Notes: a model not told the origin generated them from the sequence alone. A stretch of 64,000 nt of DNA from Sphingobacteriaceae bacterium (GCA_002319075.1 NVQB01000001.1:2232001-2296000); one strand, 5' to 3'. Shown: positions 25,162-34,802, counted from the first letter of the stretch. Translations and numbers: made by a program.

Positions 25162-27801
25162 TTATTTCGTCACAATAACTTTTTGATTTATTTTTCCATT
25201 AGTATTTTGTCCCACGAGGAAATAAACGCCGCCCGCTAAATTTGTTACTAAAGCTTTAAAGTTATTTTCTGACGTAAGAGAGAGTGTTCTTACTTCTTGT
25301 CCTAGTTCATTGATAACTTTTAAAGTAATTTCTGAATCGGTGCTCACATTAAAGTCACCGTTGCTAGGATTAGGATAAACGATTACACTATTTCCTATAC
25401 CTTTTAACTCTTCGATGCCCGTGCAGGTTCTCACGTTTATGGTTACCGAGCCCGAGTTGATACAGCCATTTGCATTCATACCTGTAACAGAGTAAATGTT
25501 ATTGTTTAAGGTTGTAGGGTGTACACTCACATTGCTTGCCGTTGTACTTGCGCTATTCGTGTTCGCACTCCAGCTATAAGTTACACCACCAGAAGCCGTT
25601 AATGTAATGTTAGCATCCGTTCTGCACACTACAGTTTTTGTAGCAATAACTGTAATTGTAGGGTTACTGTTAACCGTAATAGAAATGTTTGTTGTGCTTG
25701 GACAACTTAATCCCGTAACGGTTGTACTAGCAGTTACAGTATAGACAGTAGTTGTAGCAGGACTAACCATTGCAACCCCTTGTGAAGATGGAATGCCTGT
25801 CCATGTATAAGTATTTGCGCCACTTGCCGTTAGAGTTGTGCTTAAACCCTGACAAATGCCTGTCGTTGAGGCGCTCACAGATAAATTAGTAGCAAGCGTA
25901 TTGATAGTAATCATATACTCGGCACTAGTGCAACCGTTTGTGCCAGTACCCACAACCGAATAAGTTGTTAACCCCGCAGGATTAACAAGGTTTCCCGCTG
26001 TTAAAGGTCCATTCACCCAGGCATAACTACTTGCGCCGTTCGCCGTAAGATTTACTGACCCTCCAACACAAACCAAAGTTTTTGTAGCCGCAACGGTTAA
26101 TACCGGAGCTGCTTTCGTTAATATGATTTGTCCACCATTTGCAGAACAGCCAAATGAATTAGATCCGGAAACCTGGTAATTCGTTGCTCCAACCGGTGTT
26201 ACAGAAATCACCGCACTATTAGAACCTTGACCCGTCCAGGTAAATGTGGACGCTCCACTCGCTGTTAGGGTTACTACCGAGCCGTCGCAAACTAAGCTGT
26301 TACTGGCAACCACGTTAATTGTTGGAACCGGATTTGTGTTTACCGCCACTGTTGCCGTTCCAATACAAGTGCCATCAGAGGCCGTAACCGTATATATTGT
26401 GTTAGCCTGAGGGGCTAAAGTCAGAGGGTTTGTAGCAACATTCTGAGGTGCCCAGGTATACCCGTTCACGGCAGAAACTGCTGTAAGCACTACGGTACTT
26501 CCTTGACAAACCAATGAAGAAGTTGTACTTGCTGTTACCACTAAAGGAGCAATTGTGATAGTAGCGTTAGCAGTGCTTGATCCACAACCATTTGTTCCTG
26601 TTACCGTATAAATTGTTGTTGCTATTGGAAAAAACCCAACACCATTTGTAACTGTTGTTGCTCCACCAGCCCATGAATAGGCAAGAGCTCCAGATGCAGT
26701 TAATGTAGCTGACTTTCCTACACAAATTCCGCTAGTAGCACTCGCTGTATTAACAATAGACAAAGATGGTACAGCGCCGTTTACAGTAATGCTTACGGAT
26801 GCAGAAGAATTGCATCCAGCTGTACTTGTACCCGTTACTGAATAGATGCCACTTGCACTAGGTGAAACAACAATAGATTGTGTTGTGGCTCCTGTACTCC
26901 AGGAATAATTACTTATTGCATTTGTAGTTAAAGTTACAGAGTTACCGCTGCAAAGAGAATTATTTGCCATTAACCCGGTAGCACTTAATGTAACACTGCA
27001 GAGTTCGTTAATAATCACCAAACCGTCTGCCGTGCTGGTAGGACTTGACACAAAACCTGTCTGACCGAATGCTACGGTCGTGCCATTAGCCACCCCACCA
27101 ATGTAACCTGAGCCTCCACTTTCACAACCGCCGCCGTACCAACCGCCGCCGCCGCCGCCATAGCTACCTCCACTTGAACTAGCATCCCAACCCTGGCCAA
27201 AACTAGCGCTTCCACCTGTAATAGCTGAAGTTCCTGCTGAACTCTGCGTTCCACCGGTGCAACCACTTCTGGTACTATTTCCTCCGGTTAATGCTCCACC
27301 GTCTCCAGGAGTTATACCTGTGCAACCACCTGCGCCGCCACCTGCAACTATAATAACAGCAGATGTGTTACTCGATAAGGCACTCAGAACTCCCGTTAAA
27401 GTGGCAACGTGTGAAGCCCCACCTCCGCCATTAAAGGCATAAGTGTAATATTTTCCGGGACCACCACCATTCCAACCACCTGGAACACTATTACTCGTTT
27501 GAGCCCCACCTGATCCACCAACTGATATGTAAAGAGTTGTAGTGGCAGTTAATGAGAGGGTTCCTTTTGAATATCCCCCTTTTCCTCTATACGAATTTGC
27601 ATCATTGTTGTGCCAGCCCCCAATTGCTCCCCAACAGCTTATGGAATAGTTCCCTGCCGGAAGGCTCACAGTTTGTGTACTTCCCGTGTAATTAAATGTG
27701 TAGGTTGCCTGTGAGTACACTGTACTCGAAAATAAGATCAATGCCAGTGTACATATCACTTTAATTGTTCCTGATAAGAATTTGTAGATATTTACTTTCA
27801 T
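25162..27801 (-). CDS. T9SS-sorted surface protein, Gly-rich domain plus seven Ig-like repeats (paralog 1)
   Basis: An 879-residue secreted protein. The order is: signal peptide ending STVYSQ; a glycine-rich domain (about residues 32-265) beginning TYTFNYTGSTQTVSLPAGNY and containing ISCWGAIGG, YISVGGSGG, GGGGASHV and IIVAGGGAGG, resembling the Gly_rich domain of metazoan ALK/LTK receptors; seven Ig-like repeats of about 80 residues, each with a C.G..V.LTA.GA..Y.W core; and a T9SS type A sorting domain (VIVYPNPSNGDFNV to KVIVTK). The final domain directs export and surface attachment by the type IX system. Probably an adhesin or matrix protein. The 3' two thirds are nearly identical to the next two genes. 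Confidence 0.85.
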   Translation of the reverse strand: MKVNIYKFLSGTIKVICTLALILFSSTVYSQATYTFNYTGSTQTVSLPAGNYSISCWGAIGGWHNNDANSYRGKGGYSKGTLSLTATTTLYISVGGSGGAQTSNSVPGGWNGGGPGKYYTYAFNGGGGASHVATLTGVLSALSSNTSAVIIVAGGGAGGCTGITPGDGGALTGGNSTRSGCTGGTQSSAGTSAITGGSASFGQGWDASSSGGSYGGGGGGWYGGGCESGGSGYIGGVANGTTVAFGQTGFVSSPTSTADGLVIINELCSVTLSATGLMANNSLCSGNSVTLTTNAISNYSWSTGATTQSIVVSPSASGIYSVTGTSTAGCNSSASVSITVNGAVPSLSIVNTASATSGICVGKSATLTASGALAYSWAGGATTVTNGVGFFPIATTIYTVTGTNGCGSSTANATITIAPLVVTASTTSSLVCQGSTVVLTAVSAVNGYTWAPQNVATNPLTLAPQANTIYTVTASDGTCIGTATVAVNTNPVPTINVVASNSLVCDGSVVTLTASGASTFTWTGQGSNSAVISVTPVGATNYQVSGSNSFGCSANGGQIILTKAAPVLTVAATKTLVCVGGSVNLTANGASSYAWVNGPLTAGNLVNPAGLTTYSVVGTGTNGCTSAEYMITINTLATNLSVSASTTGICQGLSTTLTASGANTYTWTGIPSSQGVAMVSPATTTVYTVTASTTVTGLSCPSTTNISITVNSNPTITVIATKTVVCRTDANITLTASGGVTYSWSANTNSASTTASNVSVHPTTLNNNIYSVTGMNANGCINSGSVTINVRTCTGIEELKGIGNSVIVYPNPSNGDFNVSTDSEITLKVINELGQEVRTLSLTSENNFKALVTNLAGGVYFLVGQNTNGKINQKVIVTK

Positions 27802-27842
27802 AGTTTCGTGGGTTATATTGTTTTTATTTTAAAGCGTTTGTT

Positions 27843-27887
27843 CTACAAATCTAATCTCTTTTAGAACTAAAAAAAGAGATTTAACAC
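27843..27887 (-). promoter_or_regulatory. Shared 45-bp promoter element, copy 1
   Basis: On the minus strand TGTTAAA-N2-TCTTTTTTTA-N6-AAAAGAG-N-TTAGATTTGT. It contains TAGATTTG (27853-27846), an exact -7 box, 44 nt before the start codon. The other two paralogs carry the same element without gaps at 30930-30974 and 33899-33943. Confidence 0.6.
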
Positions 27888-27970
27888 AGCTTTTTGATTT
27901 TATGAATTCTGGTGCTATTTATTTTTTAACTTATCCAAGGACATAGGCAAACACTTTGTCACTTATTCCA

Positions 27971-28006
27971 AAAAAAAGCCCTGCTGAAATATTTCAGCAG
28001 GGCTTT
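27971..28006 (-). terminator. Terminator of the second T9SS paralog
   Basis: A perfect 32-bp palindrome, AAAGCCCTGCTGAAAT (27975-27990) with its exact complement at 27991-28006, with seven T on the minus strand after it. It lies 15 nt after the stop codon of the gene ending at 28022. Confidence 0.88.
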
Positions 28007-28021
28007 CTTAATTAAGAAAAT

Positions 28022-30781
28022 CTATTTTGTCACAATAACCTTCTGATTTATTTTTCCAGAAGCATTTTGTCCAACAAGGAAATAAACGCCGCCTGCCAGA
28101 TTTGTTACTGAAGCTTTAAAGTTGTTTTCTTTTGTAAGAGAAAGTACTCTCACCTCTTGTCCCAGTTCATTTATAACTTTTAAAGTGATTTCTGAATCGG
28201 TACTCACATTAAACTCACCATGACTTGGATTTGGATAAACCATTACGCTGTTTCCAATACCTTTTAACTCTTCGATGCCGGTGCAGGTTTTCACGTTAAT
28301 GGTCACTGAACCAGTATTAACGCAACCATTTGCATTCATCCCTGTAACAGAGTAGATGTTGTTATTTAAGGTGGTAGGATGTACACTTACATTTCCGGAA
28401 GTTGTACTTGCACTATTTGTATTTGCACTCCAGCTATAAGTTACACCTCCAGAAGCCGTTAATGTAATGTTAGCATCGGTTCTGCACACTACAGTTTTTG
28501 TAGCAATAACTGTAATAGTGGGATTACTATTAACCGTGATAGAAATATTTGTAGTGCTTGGACAACTCAATCCTGTAACCGTTGTACTAGCCGTAACTGT
28601 GTATACGGTGGTAGTAGCAGGGCTTACCATTGCAACCCCTTGTGATGATGGAATGCCTGTCCATGTATAACTATTCGCTCCGGTAGCTGTAAGGGTTGTA
28701 CTTCCTCCTTCACAAATAGCAGTTGTTGCTGCGCTCACCGATAAATTGGTTGATAGTGTATTAATAGTAATCATATATTCTGGGCTCGGGCAACCATTTG
28801 TGCCAGTACCCACCACCGAATAAGTTGTTTGTGAAGTAGGATTAACTAGGTTGCCAGGTGTAGCTGGTCCATTTACCCAGGCGTAAGTACTTGCACCGTT
28901 AGCTGTAATGTTTACAGAGCCACCAACGCAAACTAAGGTTTTGGTTGCGGTTACCGTTAATACCGGAGCAGCTTTGGTTAATACAATCTGACCTCCATTT
29001 GAGGAGCAGCCGAAAGAATTACTCCCCGAAACCTGGTAATTCGTTGCGCCAATAGGTGTTACAGAAATCACAGCACTATTAGAACTTTGACCAGTCCACG
29101 TAAATGTTGAAGCACCACTGGCTGTTAATGTTACCACTGAGCCATCACACACTAAAGAACTGCTCGCTACAACGTTAATAGTTGGGATTGGATTAGTATT
29201 TACCGCAACCGTTGCTGTTCCAATACAGGTGCCATCCGAAGCAGTAACTGTATAAATTGTATTTGCCTGAGGCGCTAAAGTAATAGGATTGTTTGATGAA
29301 ACGATAGGAGCCCAGGTATAACCATTCACGGCAGAAGTCGCTGTGAGCACCACGGTACTTCCTTGACAAACCAATGAAGAAGTTGTACTTGCTGTTACCA
29401 CTAAAGGAGCAATTGTGATAGTAGCGTTAGCAGTGCTTGGTCCACAACCATTTGTTCCTGTTACCGTATAAATTGTTGTTGCTGTTGGAAAAAACCCAAC
29501 ACCATTTGTTACCGTTGTTGCTCCACCTGCCCAGGAATAAAATAGTGCTCCACTAGCAGTTAATGTTGCCGACTTGCCAAGACAGATCCCGGTTGTTGAA
29601 CTTGTCGTATTTGCAATAGTTAATGATGGCGCAGCTCCATTTACTGTAATACTTACGGATGCGGAAGAGTTACAGCCAGCTGTACTTGTACCGGTTACCG
29701 AATAAATGCCGCTTGAACTAGGGGAAACAACAATAGATTGAGTTGTGGCTCCGTTACTCCAGGAATAATTACTTGCGGCATTTGTAGTTAGGGTTACAGA
29801 GTTGCCACTACATAAAGAATTTCCTGCATTAAGACCTGTAGCGGATAAGCTGATACTACAAAGTTCTGTAATTAATATATAACCGTTGCCTGCAGTAACA
29901 GGATTGGTAATGAAACCGCTTTGACCAAACATGATAGTTGTAGCACTGGTTACACCACCGATGTAGGAAGAACCGCCGCCGCCGGCACCACCATCACCAC
30001 GACCGCCTCCACCACCATAATATCCGGCACCACCGCCTCCAGCATGGTCATTTCCTCCGGTAAAAGTACAGCCGCCACCGCCACCATTCCATCCACCATT
30101 GCCACCATTGCCACCCGAACCACCTCCAGCATGCATAGTTCCTGATGGTGAAGCTGCATTGGAAGTTCCATTTGCTGAACCGCCACCAAATCCATATCCA
30201 CCTGGACTTCCTCCTCCATAACTGCCTGCTGTTGCAGACCCGCCGGCACTTTGTGATCCGCCGGTAGCTGCTGATCCTGTTGAAACCTGTGAACCATCTG
30301 TGGCAGTGGCTCCAGTTAAACCTCCTCCGTCTCCGCCAGTGCTTTCTTCTCCAGAAACACTACCTGAAGTGCTACCACCTCCGCCTCCGGCTGCAATTAT
30401 AATTAAAGTGGAGTTAGATGCAGGTGCTATGTCGGACATTCCACCGCCACCGCCGCCAAGATTAGAAGCACCGGAAGCATTCCCTCCATGTCCACCAACG
30501 TAGATGTTAAATGTTGTAGTAGTTGCATTCGAATAAGTGCCTCTTGCATAGCCACCTATTCCGCCCGTTGTGGAATTTGTTCCACCAGTGGCATCTCCTC
30601 CATTAGCTCCCCAGCATTGGATTGAATAATTACCAGCAGGTAGGCTAATGGTTTGCGTACTTCCCGTATAATTAAAAGTATAAGTTGCTTGTGAATGCAT
30701 AGTAAAAGAAAATAGAGTCAATACAAGTGCGAACAATCCCTGTTTCGAACCCGATAAGAATTTGTTTAGTTTTGTTTTCAT
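28022..30781 (-). CDS. T9SS-sorted surface protein, Gly-rich domain plus seven Ig-like repeats (paralog 2)
   Basis: A 919-residue protein of the same architecture as paralog 1: signal peptide from MKTKLNKFLSGSKQ to MHSQ, glycine-rich domain (TYTFNYTGSTQTISLPAGNY, IQCWGANGGD, IYVGGHGGNA, IIIAAGGGGG), seven Ig-like repeats and a T9SS type A tail (VMVYPNPSHGEFNV). The frame is open further to an ATG at 30859, but that adds 26 residues with no signal-peptide character, and MKTKLNKFLSG aligns with the paralog 1 start. The Gly-rich part is longer than in paralog 1, with extensive GGGG runs. Expression is likely driven by the element at 30930-30974, leaving a 5' leader of roughly 140 nt, longer than in the paralogs. 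Confidence 0.85.
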   Translation of the reverse strand: MKTKLNKFLSGSKQGLFALVLTLFSFTMHSQATYTFNYTGSTQTISLPAGNYSIQCWGANGGDATGGTNSTTGGIGGYARGTYSNATTTTFNIYVGGHGGNASGASNLGGGGGGMSDIAPASNSTLIIIAAGGGGGSTSGSVSGEESTGGDGGGLTGATATDGSQVSTGSAATGGSQSAGGSATAGSYGGGSPGGYGFGGGSANGTSNAASPSGTMHAGGGSGGNGGNGGWNGGGGGCTFTGGNDHAGGGGAGYYGGGGGRGDGGAGGGGSSYIGGVTSATTIMFGQSGFITNPVTAGNGYILITELCSISLSATGLNAGNSLCSGNSVTLTTNAASNYSWSNGATTQSIVVSPSSSGIYSVTGTSTAGCNSSASVSITVNGAAPSLTIANTTSSTTGICLGKSATLTASGALFYSWAGGATTVTNGVGFFPTATTIYTVTGTNGCGPSTANATITIAPLVVTASTTSSLVCQGSTVVLTATSAVNGYTWAPIVSSNNPITLAPQANTIYTVTASDGTCIGTATVAVNTNPIPTINVVASSSLVCDGSVVTLTASGASTFTWTGQSSNSAVISVTPIGATNYQVSGSNSFGCSSNGGQIVLTKAAPVLTVTATKTLVCVGGSVNITANGASTYAWVNGPATPGNLVNPTSQTTYSVVGTGTNGCPSPEYMITINTLSTNLSVSAATTAICEGGSTTLTATGANSYTWTGIPSSQGVAMVSPATTTVYTVTASTTVTGLSCPSTTNISITVNSNPTITVIATKTVVCRTDANITLTASGGVTYSWSANTNSASTTSGNVSVHPTTLNNNIYSVTGMNANGCVNTGSVTINVKTCTGIEELKGIGNSVMVYPNPSHGEFNVSTDSEITLKVINELGQEVRVLSLTKENNFKASVTNLAGGVYFLVGQNASGKINQKVIVTK

Positions 30782-30929
30782 AGAGTAGTAGTGTTTATGA
30801 TTAATACTATTGATAGAACAAATGTCGTCGCCTAAAACAAGTAAGTTTTGGTTGTCCATTTTTCTACAGATTTTGTGTGTGTCAGGTAGTTTTGTTTCAT
30901 GTTGTAGGATTTTTGTATGTGTTAATTAT

Positions 30930-30974
30930 ATACAAATCTAAACTCTTTTCATTTTAAAAAAAGACTTTTAACAT
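30930..30974 (-). promoter_or_regulatory. Shared 45-bp promoter element, copy 2
   Basis: Same ungapped element as at 27843-27887, with the -7 box TAGATTTG at 30940-30933. It is about 150 nt upstream of the proposed start, against about 40 nt in the two other copies. Confidence 0.6.
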
Positions 30975-30999
30975 TCATGTTCGGATTTGGAGTAGAATA

Positions 31000-31031
31000 A
31001 AAAAGCCCACACAATACTATGCGCGGGCTTT
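31000..31031 (-). terminator. Terminator of the third T9SS paralog
   Basis: AAAGCCC (31002-31008) pairs with GGGCTTT (31025-31031), and the stem continues imperfectly into the loop. A T-run follows on the minus strand. It lies 21 nt after the stop of the gene that ends at 31052. Confidence 0.75.
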
Positions 31032-31051
31032 CATTATTTAAAAAACAGATC

Positions 31052-33862
31052 TTATTTCGTCACAATAACTTTCTGATTTATTTTTCCAGAAGCATTTTGT
31101 CCGGTGAGGAAATAAACACCGTTAGGTAGATTTGTTACTGAGCCTTTAAAGTTATTTTCTTTTGTAAGAGAAAGTACTCTCACTTCTTGTCCAAGTTCGT
31201 TAACAACCTTTAAAGTGATTTCTGAATCATTACTCACATTAAACTCACCATGACTTGGATTTGGATAAACCATCACGCTGTTGCCAATACCTTTTAACTC
31301 TTCGATGCCGGTGCAGGTTTTCACGTTAATGGTTACTGAACCAGTATTAATACAACCATTTGCATTCATCCCGGTAACAGAGTAGATGTTGTTGTTTAAG
31401 GTGGTAGGATGTACGCTTACATTTCCGGAAGTTGTACTTGCACTATTTGTATTTGCACTCCAGCTATAAGTCACACCACCAGAAGCCGTTAATGTAATGT
31501 TAGCATCCGTTCTGCAAACAACAGTTTTTGTAGCAATAACTGTAATTGTAGGATTACTGTTAACGGTAATAGAAATATTTGTGGTACTTGGGCAGCTTAA
31601 TCCTGTAACCGTTGTACTAGCGGTAACTGTGTAAACAGTAGTCGTAGCAGGACTTACCATTGCAACCCCTTGTGAAGATGGGATGCCTGTCCATGTATAA
31701 GTATTTGCTCCAGTAGCTGTAAGAGTTGTACTTCCCCCTTCACAAATAGCAGTTGTTGCTGCGCTCACAGATAAATTGGTTGATAGTGTATTAATAGTAA
31801 TCATATATTCTGGGCTCGGACAACCATTTGTCCCAGTACCCACCACCGAATAAGTTGTTAGCCCTGTAGGATTAACTAGGTTGCCAGGTGTAGCTGGTCC
31901 ATTTACCCAGGCGTAAGTACTTGCACCGTTAGCTGTAATGTTTACAGAGCCACCAACGCAAACTAAGGTTTTGGTTGCGGTTACCGTTAATACCGGAGCA
32001 GCTTTGGTAATTACTATTTGTGCACCATTCGAAGAACAACCAAAAGAATTACTCCCCGAAACCTGGTAATTGGTAGAACCAACAGGTGTTACAGAAATAA
32101 CAGCACTATTAGAGCTTTGACCAGTCCACGTAAATGTTGATGCACCACTGGCTGTTAATGTTACCACTGAGCCGTCACAAACCAAAGTACTGCTCGCTAC
32201 AACGTTAATAGTTGGGATTGGATTAGTATTTACCGCAACCGTTGCTGTTCCAATACAGGTGCCATCCGAAGCAGTAACTGTATAAATTGTATTTGCCTGA
32301 GGCGCTAAAGTAACAGGATTGTTTGATGAAACGATAGGAGCCCAGGTATAACCATTCACGGCAGAAGTCGCTGTAAGCACCACGGTACTTCCTTGACAAA
32401 CCAATGAAGAAGTTGTACTTGCTGTTACTACTAAAGGAGCAATTGTGATAGTTGTGCTGGCGGTACTTTGACCGCAACCATTGGTACCTGTAACTGTATA
32501 AACAGTTGTGGCTGTTGGAAAAAATCCAACACCATTGGTAACCGTTGTTGCTCCACCAGCCCAGGAATAACTAAGAGCTCCCGATGCTGTCAACGTAACA
32601 GATTTACCTACACAAATTGCAGTACTCGGTGTATTGGTGATAGCAAGCACAGGCAACCCCCCACTGACAGTTACAGTCATACTTCTTGAAGCTGTGCAGT
32701 TAGAAGCTGTTAATGCAGATACCGTATAAACAGTAGTTGCTGAAGGAGAAACAACTATCACAGAACTTGTAGTATTACCATTACTCCATGAAAAACTACT
32801 TACCCCGTTGGTTGTTAAGGTTACACTTTGACCCGAACAAATAGAAGGAGCAACGCTGCTGCTAGATCCTGAAGCCACTAAACTCATGTTACATAATTCC
32901 TGGATAATTACTGTGCCATTCCCAACACTAAAAGAAGCTGTGTTTACGGGGTTAGTACCGGCATTAAATGATCCCGCTCCACCGCCTCCTGATGCATATC
33001 CGTTAGCGCCAGATTGACCAACTCCGCCGGAATATCCGCCACCACCACCAGCTCCAAACGAACTAGAGCAATAACCATTACCACCGCTTGCTCCCCCGAA
33101 ACCTCCATCACCGGTAACATCGGTACCAGCACATCCATGATAAACAACAATTGCAGTATGAGATGCCCCACCTGTTGTAACACCGCCCACATTCCCTGAA
33201 CATTTTGCAGTGCAGCTTACTCCCGAAACAAAATCCACACCGTCTGAATACCATCCGGCTCCACCTGGATTTGCTCCGTTCCCTCCGGTTCCTGGCGTGC
33301 CATTGCCGTAAGATCCTACAGTTCCGCTTGTAGTAATAACAGCATGAGATCCATCAAATCCTGCGCCAGCTCCGCCGCCGCCGCCAGCAACGATGAGCGG
33401 TGTTGATTGTCCGTTTATCCAGACAAAACTGCCACCACCACCGCCGGTGTTATATCCGGAGGACAAATCTTCTCCTTGTTGACCAACAATAATATTAAGG
33501 ACGGATGTTCCATTTATTTGAAAATCCCCCTGCATACTCACTCCCTTTCCTCCCAAATATCCAGTAGTATTACCACCTCTGGCACCAATAGCAGTAATTC
33601 TATATAAACCTCCATTGACAGTAAATGATTGGATTCCATTACTTGCAGTAACCAAGCCCATTAAATTTGTATTAGTGTAAGAAGTATTTACCTGCGTTTG
33701 CGTTGGCCCGTACCTGCCGGTTGCACCCGCAACGTTAAAAGTATAAGTGCTTTGAGACTTGGTAGCCCCTGATAAAAAAATAGTGACTATCAAAAACAAA
33801 AATGTTTTGACTGTTATTTTTTTACCCAATCGCTGTGTGTGTGTTTGGTAATTTTTTTCCAT
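31052..33862 (-). CDS. T9SS-sorted surface protein, Gly-rich domain plus seven Ig-like repeats (paralog 3)
   Basis: A 936-residue protein, the upstream member of the tandem triplet. Its signal peptide and N-terminal domain diverge most (start MEKNYQTHTQRLG, mature start STYTFNVAGATGRYGPTQ), and its glycine-rich domain contains VNGGLYRITAIGARGG, IIVGQQGED, GGGGGSFVW and LIVAGGGGGAGAGFDG. It is followed by seven Ig-like repeats and a T9SS tail (VMVYPNPSHGEFNVSNDSEI) almost identical to paralog 2. An ATG 27 codons upstream (33943) opens the same frame, but the preferred start 33862 precedes the signal peptide and lies after the promoter element. Confidence 0.84.
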   Translation of the reverse strand: MEKNYQTHTQRLGKKITVKTFLFLIVTIFLSGATKSQSTYTFNVAGATGRYGPTQTQVNTSYTNTNLMGLVTASNGIQSFTVNGGLYRITAIGARGGNTTGYLGGKGVSMQGDFQINGTSVLNIIVGQQGEDLSSGYNTGGGGGSFVWINGQSTPLIVAGGGGGAGAGFDGSHAVITTSGTVGSYGNGTPGTGGNGANPGGAGWYSDGVDFVSGVSCTAKCSGNVGGVTTGGASHTAIVVYHGCAGTDVTGDGGFGGASGGNGYCSSSFGAGGGGGYSGGVGQSGANGYASGGGGAGSFNAGTNPVNTASFSVGNGTVIIQELCNMSLVASGSSSSVAPSICSGQSVTLTTNGVSSFSWSNGNTTSSVIVVSPSATTVYTVSALTASNCTASRSMTVTVSGGLPVLAITNTPSTAICVGKSVTLTASGALSYSWAGGATTVTNGVGFFPTATTVYTVTGTNGCGQSTASTTITIAPLVVTASTTSSLVCQGSTVVLTATSAVNGYTWAPIVSSNNPVTLAPQANTIYTVTASDGTCIGTATVAVNTNPIPTINVVASSTLVCDGSVVTLTASGASTFTWTGQSSNSAVISVTPVGSTNYQVSGSNSFGCSSNGAQIVITKAAPVLTVTATKTLVCVGGSVNITANGASTYAWVNGPATPGNLVNPTGLTTYSVVGTGTNGCPSPEYMITINTLSTNLSVSAATTAICEGGSTTLTATGANTYTWTGIPSSQGVAMVSPATTTVYTVTASTTVTGLSCPSTTNISITVNSNPTITVIATKTVVCRTDANITLTASGGVTYSWSANTNSASTTSGNVSVHPTTLNNNIYSVTGMNANGCINTGSVTINVKTCTGIEELKGIGNSVMVYPNPSHGEFNVSNDSEITLKVVNELGQEVRVLSLTKENNFKGSVTNLPNGVYFLTGQNASGKINQKVIVTK

Positions 33863-33898
33863 AAGTTTAAATTTTGTGATTTTGTGGGTGTTATTCGC

Positions 33899-33943
33899 TA
33901 ACAAATCTAACCTCTTTTCTTTCTTAAAAAAGATATTTAACAA
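33899..33943 (-). promoter_or_regulatory. Shared 45-bp promoter element, copy 3
   Basis: Third ungapped copy of the element with the -7 box TAGATTTG at 33909-33902, 40 nt before the preferred start codon at 33862. Confidence 0.6.
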
Positions 33944-34103
33944 AAAGCACTCACTATTTTATTTGCGAAAATCAAGCGACATTAAATTAATGGTAAACTT
34001 TTTTGCCTTAGGTACGGCGGGACGTGAACTTGGCGCTAACTAAAATTTTAAGGAATTAACTTATTAAATAACTATTTTATTTAGTAAGTATTCTTTCGCG
34101 GTA

Positions 34104-34784
34104 TTACACAAGATCAAAAGCCCGGGCATATTCAGAAAGTTCGAATGAAGACTTGATATTGAGTTTCTGATAAATGTTTTTGCGATGGGTTTTAACTGTC
34201 TCTGTGGTAATGTGAAGTTTCTCTGCGATCTTAACTGCGGTTAAACCCGTGGCAAGATTTTTCATTACCTCACGTTCTCTGTCTGACAATTTGCTGTAGT
34301 GCTTTATATTGGCGCGCAGAAAATTATTTTCTTCAAGTAAACGTGAAACTTTATGAGTAACATGATGCAATGGATCTATAGGAACAGCAAAAGTAATAGA
34401 GAGTAAAGGAAGGTTGTCTTCATCACGCAATAAAATTTTAGAAGAGCTAAGGTGCCATTCCCATTCGTGTTTGTCGGAGGGCCTTACCTGTTGAAAGAAA
34501 GAAAATATTTCATCCTCTTCGTTCTTCTGAATAAGGTCGTACATCTTTGGCACATAGTCTTTGGCGTCTTCTTCATTAAAAAATTTCTTGTGATAGTCGG
34601 CCCCAAGATTTTTGATTTTTTCAATACTCAAGCCAAGGCTTTTTACACCTCTTTCTGAAATGTATTCCACGCGTCCAAACTGGTCGCGTACATTGTGAAT
34701 AATGACTACTCCGGGAAATTGATCGGCAACTGCGCTTATTTCTGAAATCTTGTTTTCTATCTTTTTGAGCTCCATAAATACCAA
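34104..34784 (-). CDS. LuxR-type transcriptional regulator with PAS-like sensor domain
   Basis: A 226-residue regulator. The C-terminal GerE/LuxR helix-turn-helix is clear: LSDREREVMKNLATGLTAVKIAEKLHITTETVKTHRKNIYQKLNIKSSFEL (about residues 165-215). The N-terminal ~150 residues look PAS-like (GVVIIHNVRDQFGRVEYISERGVKSLG and a late strand pattern), with no receiver domain. A second ATG three codons in (MELKKIENK) is an equally good start. It lies 241 nt beyond the promoter side of the paralog array and 18 nt after the SBBP protein gene. Regulation of the surface array is possible but unproven. Confidence 0.8.
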   Translation of the reverse strand: MVFMELKKIENKISEISAVADQFPGVVIIHNVRDQFGRVEYISERGVKSLGLSIEKIKNLGADYHKKFFNEEDAKDYVPKMYDLIQKNEEDEIFSFFQQVRPSDKHEWEWHLSSSKILLRDEDNLPLLSITFAVPIDPLHHVTHKVSRLLEENNFLRANIKHYSKLSDREREVMKNLATGLTAVKIAEKLHITTETVKTHRKNIYQKLNIKSSFELSEYARAFDLV

Positions 34785-34802
34785 TCTATTTCCGACTTAA
34801 AA

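Larger units (their letters stand above)
25440..32650. repeat. Long near-identical direct repeats spanning the Ig/T9SS parts of the three paralogs
   Basis: The Ig-like repeats 2-7 and the T9SS domain are repeated three times as DNA with few substitutions. For example the stretch around 26521-26600 recurs around 29381-29460 and 32411-32490, offsets of 2,860 and 3,030 nt. The upstream Gly-rich parts differ in sequence and length. The repeat units are in the same orientation, so homologous recombination could delete or fuse genes. Confidence 0.8.

Noticed and set aside
29921-30297. Two ORFs on each strand across the Gly-rich coding part of paralog 2
   Set aside because: Low-complexity GC-rich shadow frames of the real gene; same for the frames at 27072-27442 and 32223-33199.
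28022-30859. Extra 26 residues at the start of paralog 2 (ATG 30859)
   Set aside because: The sequence before MKTKLNKF has no signal-peptide character and paralog 1 begins at the equivalent Met.
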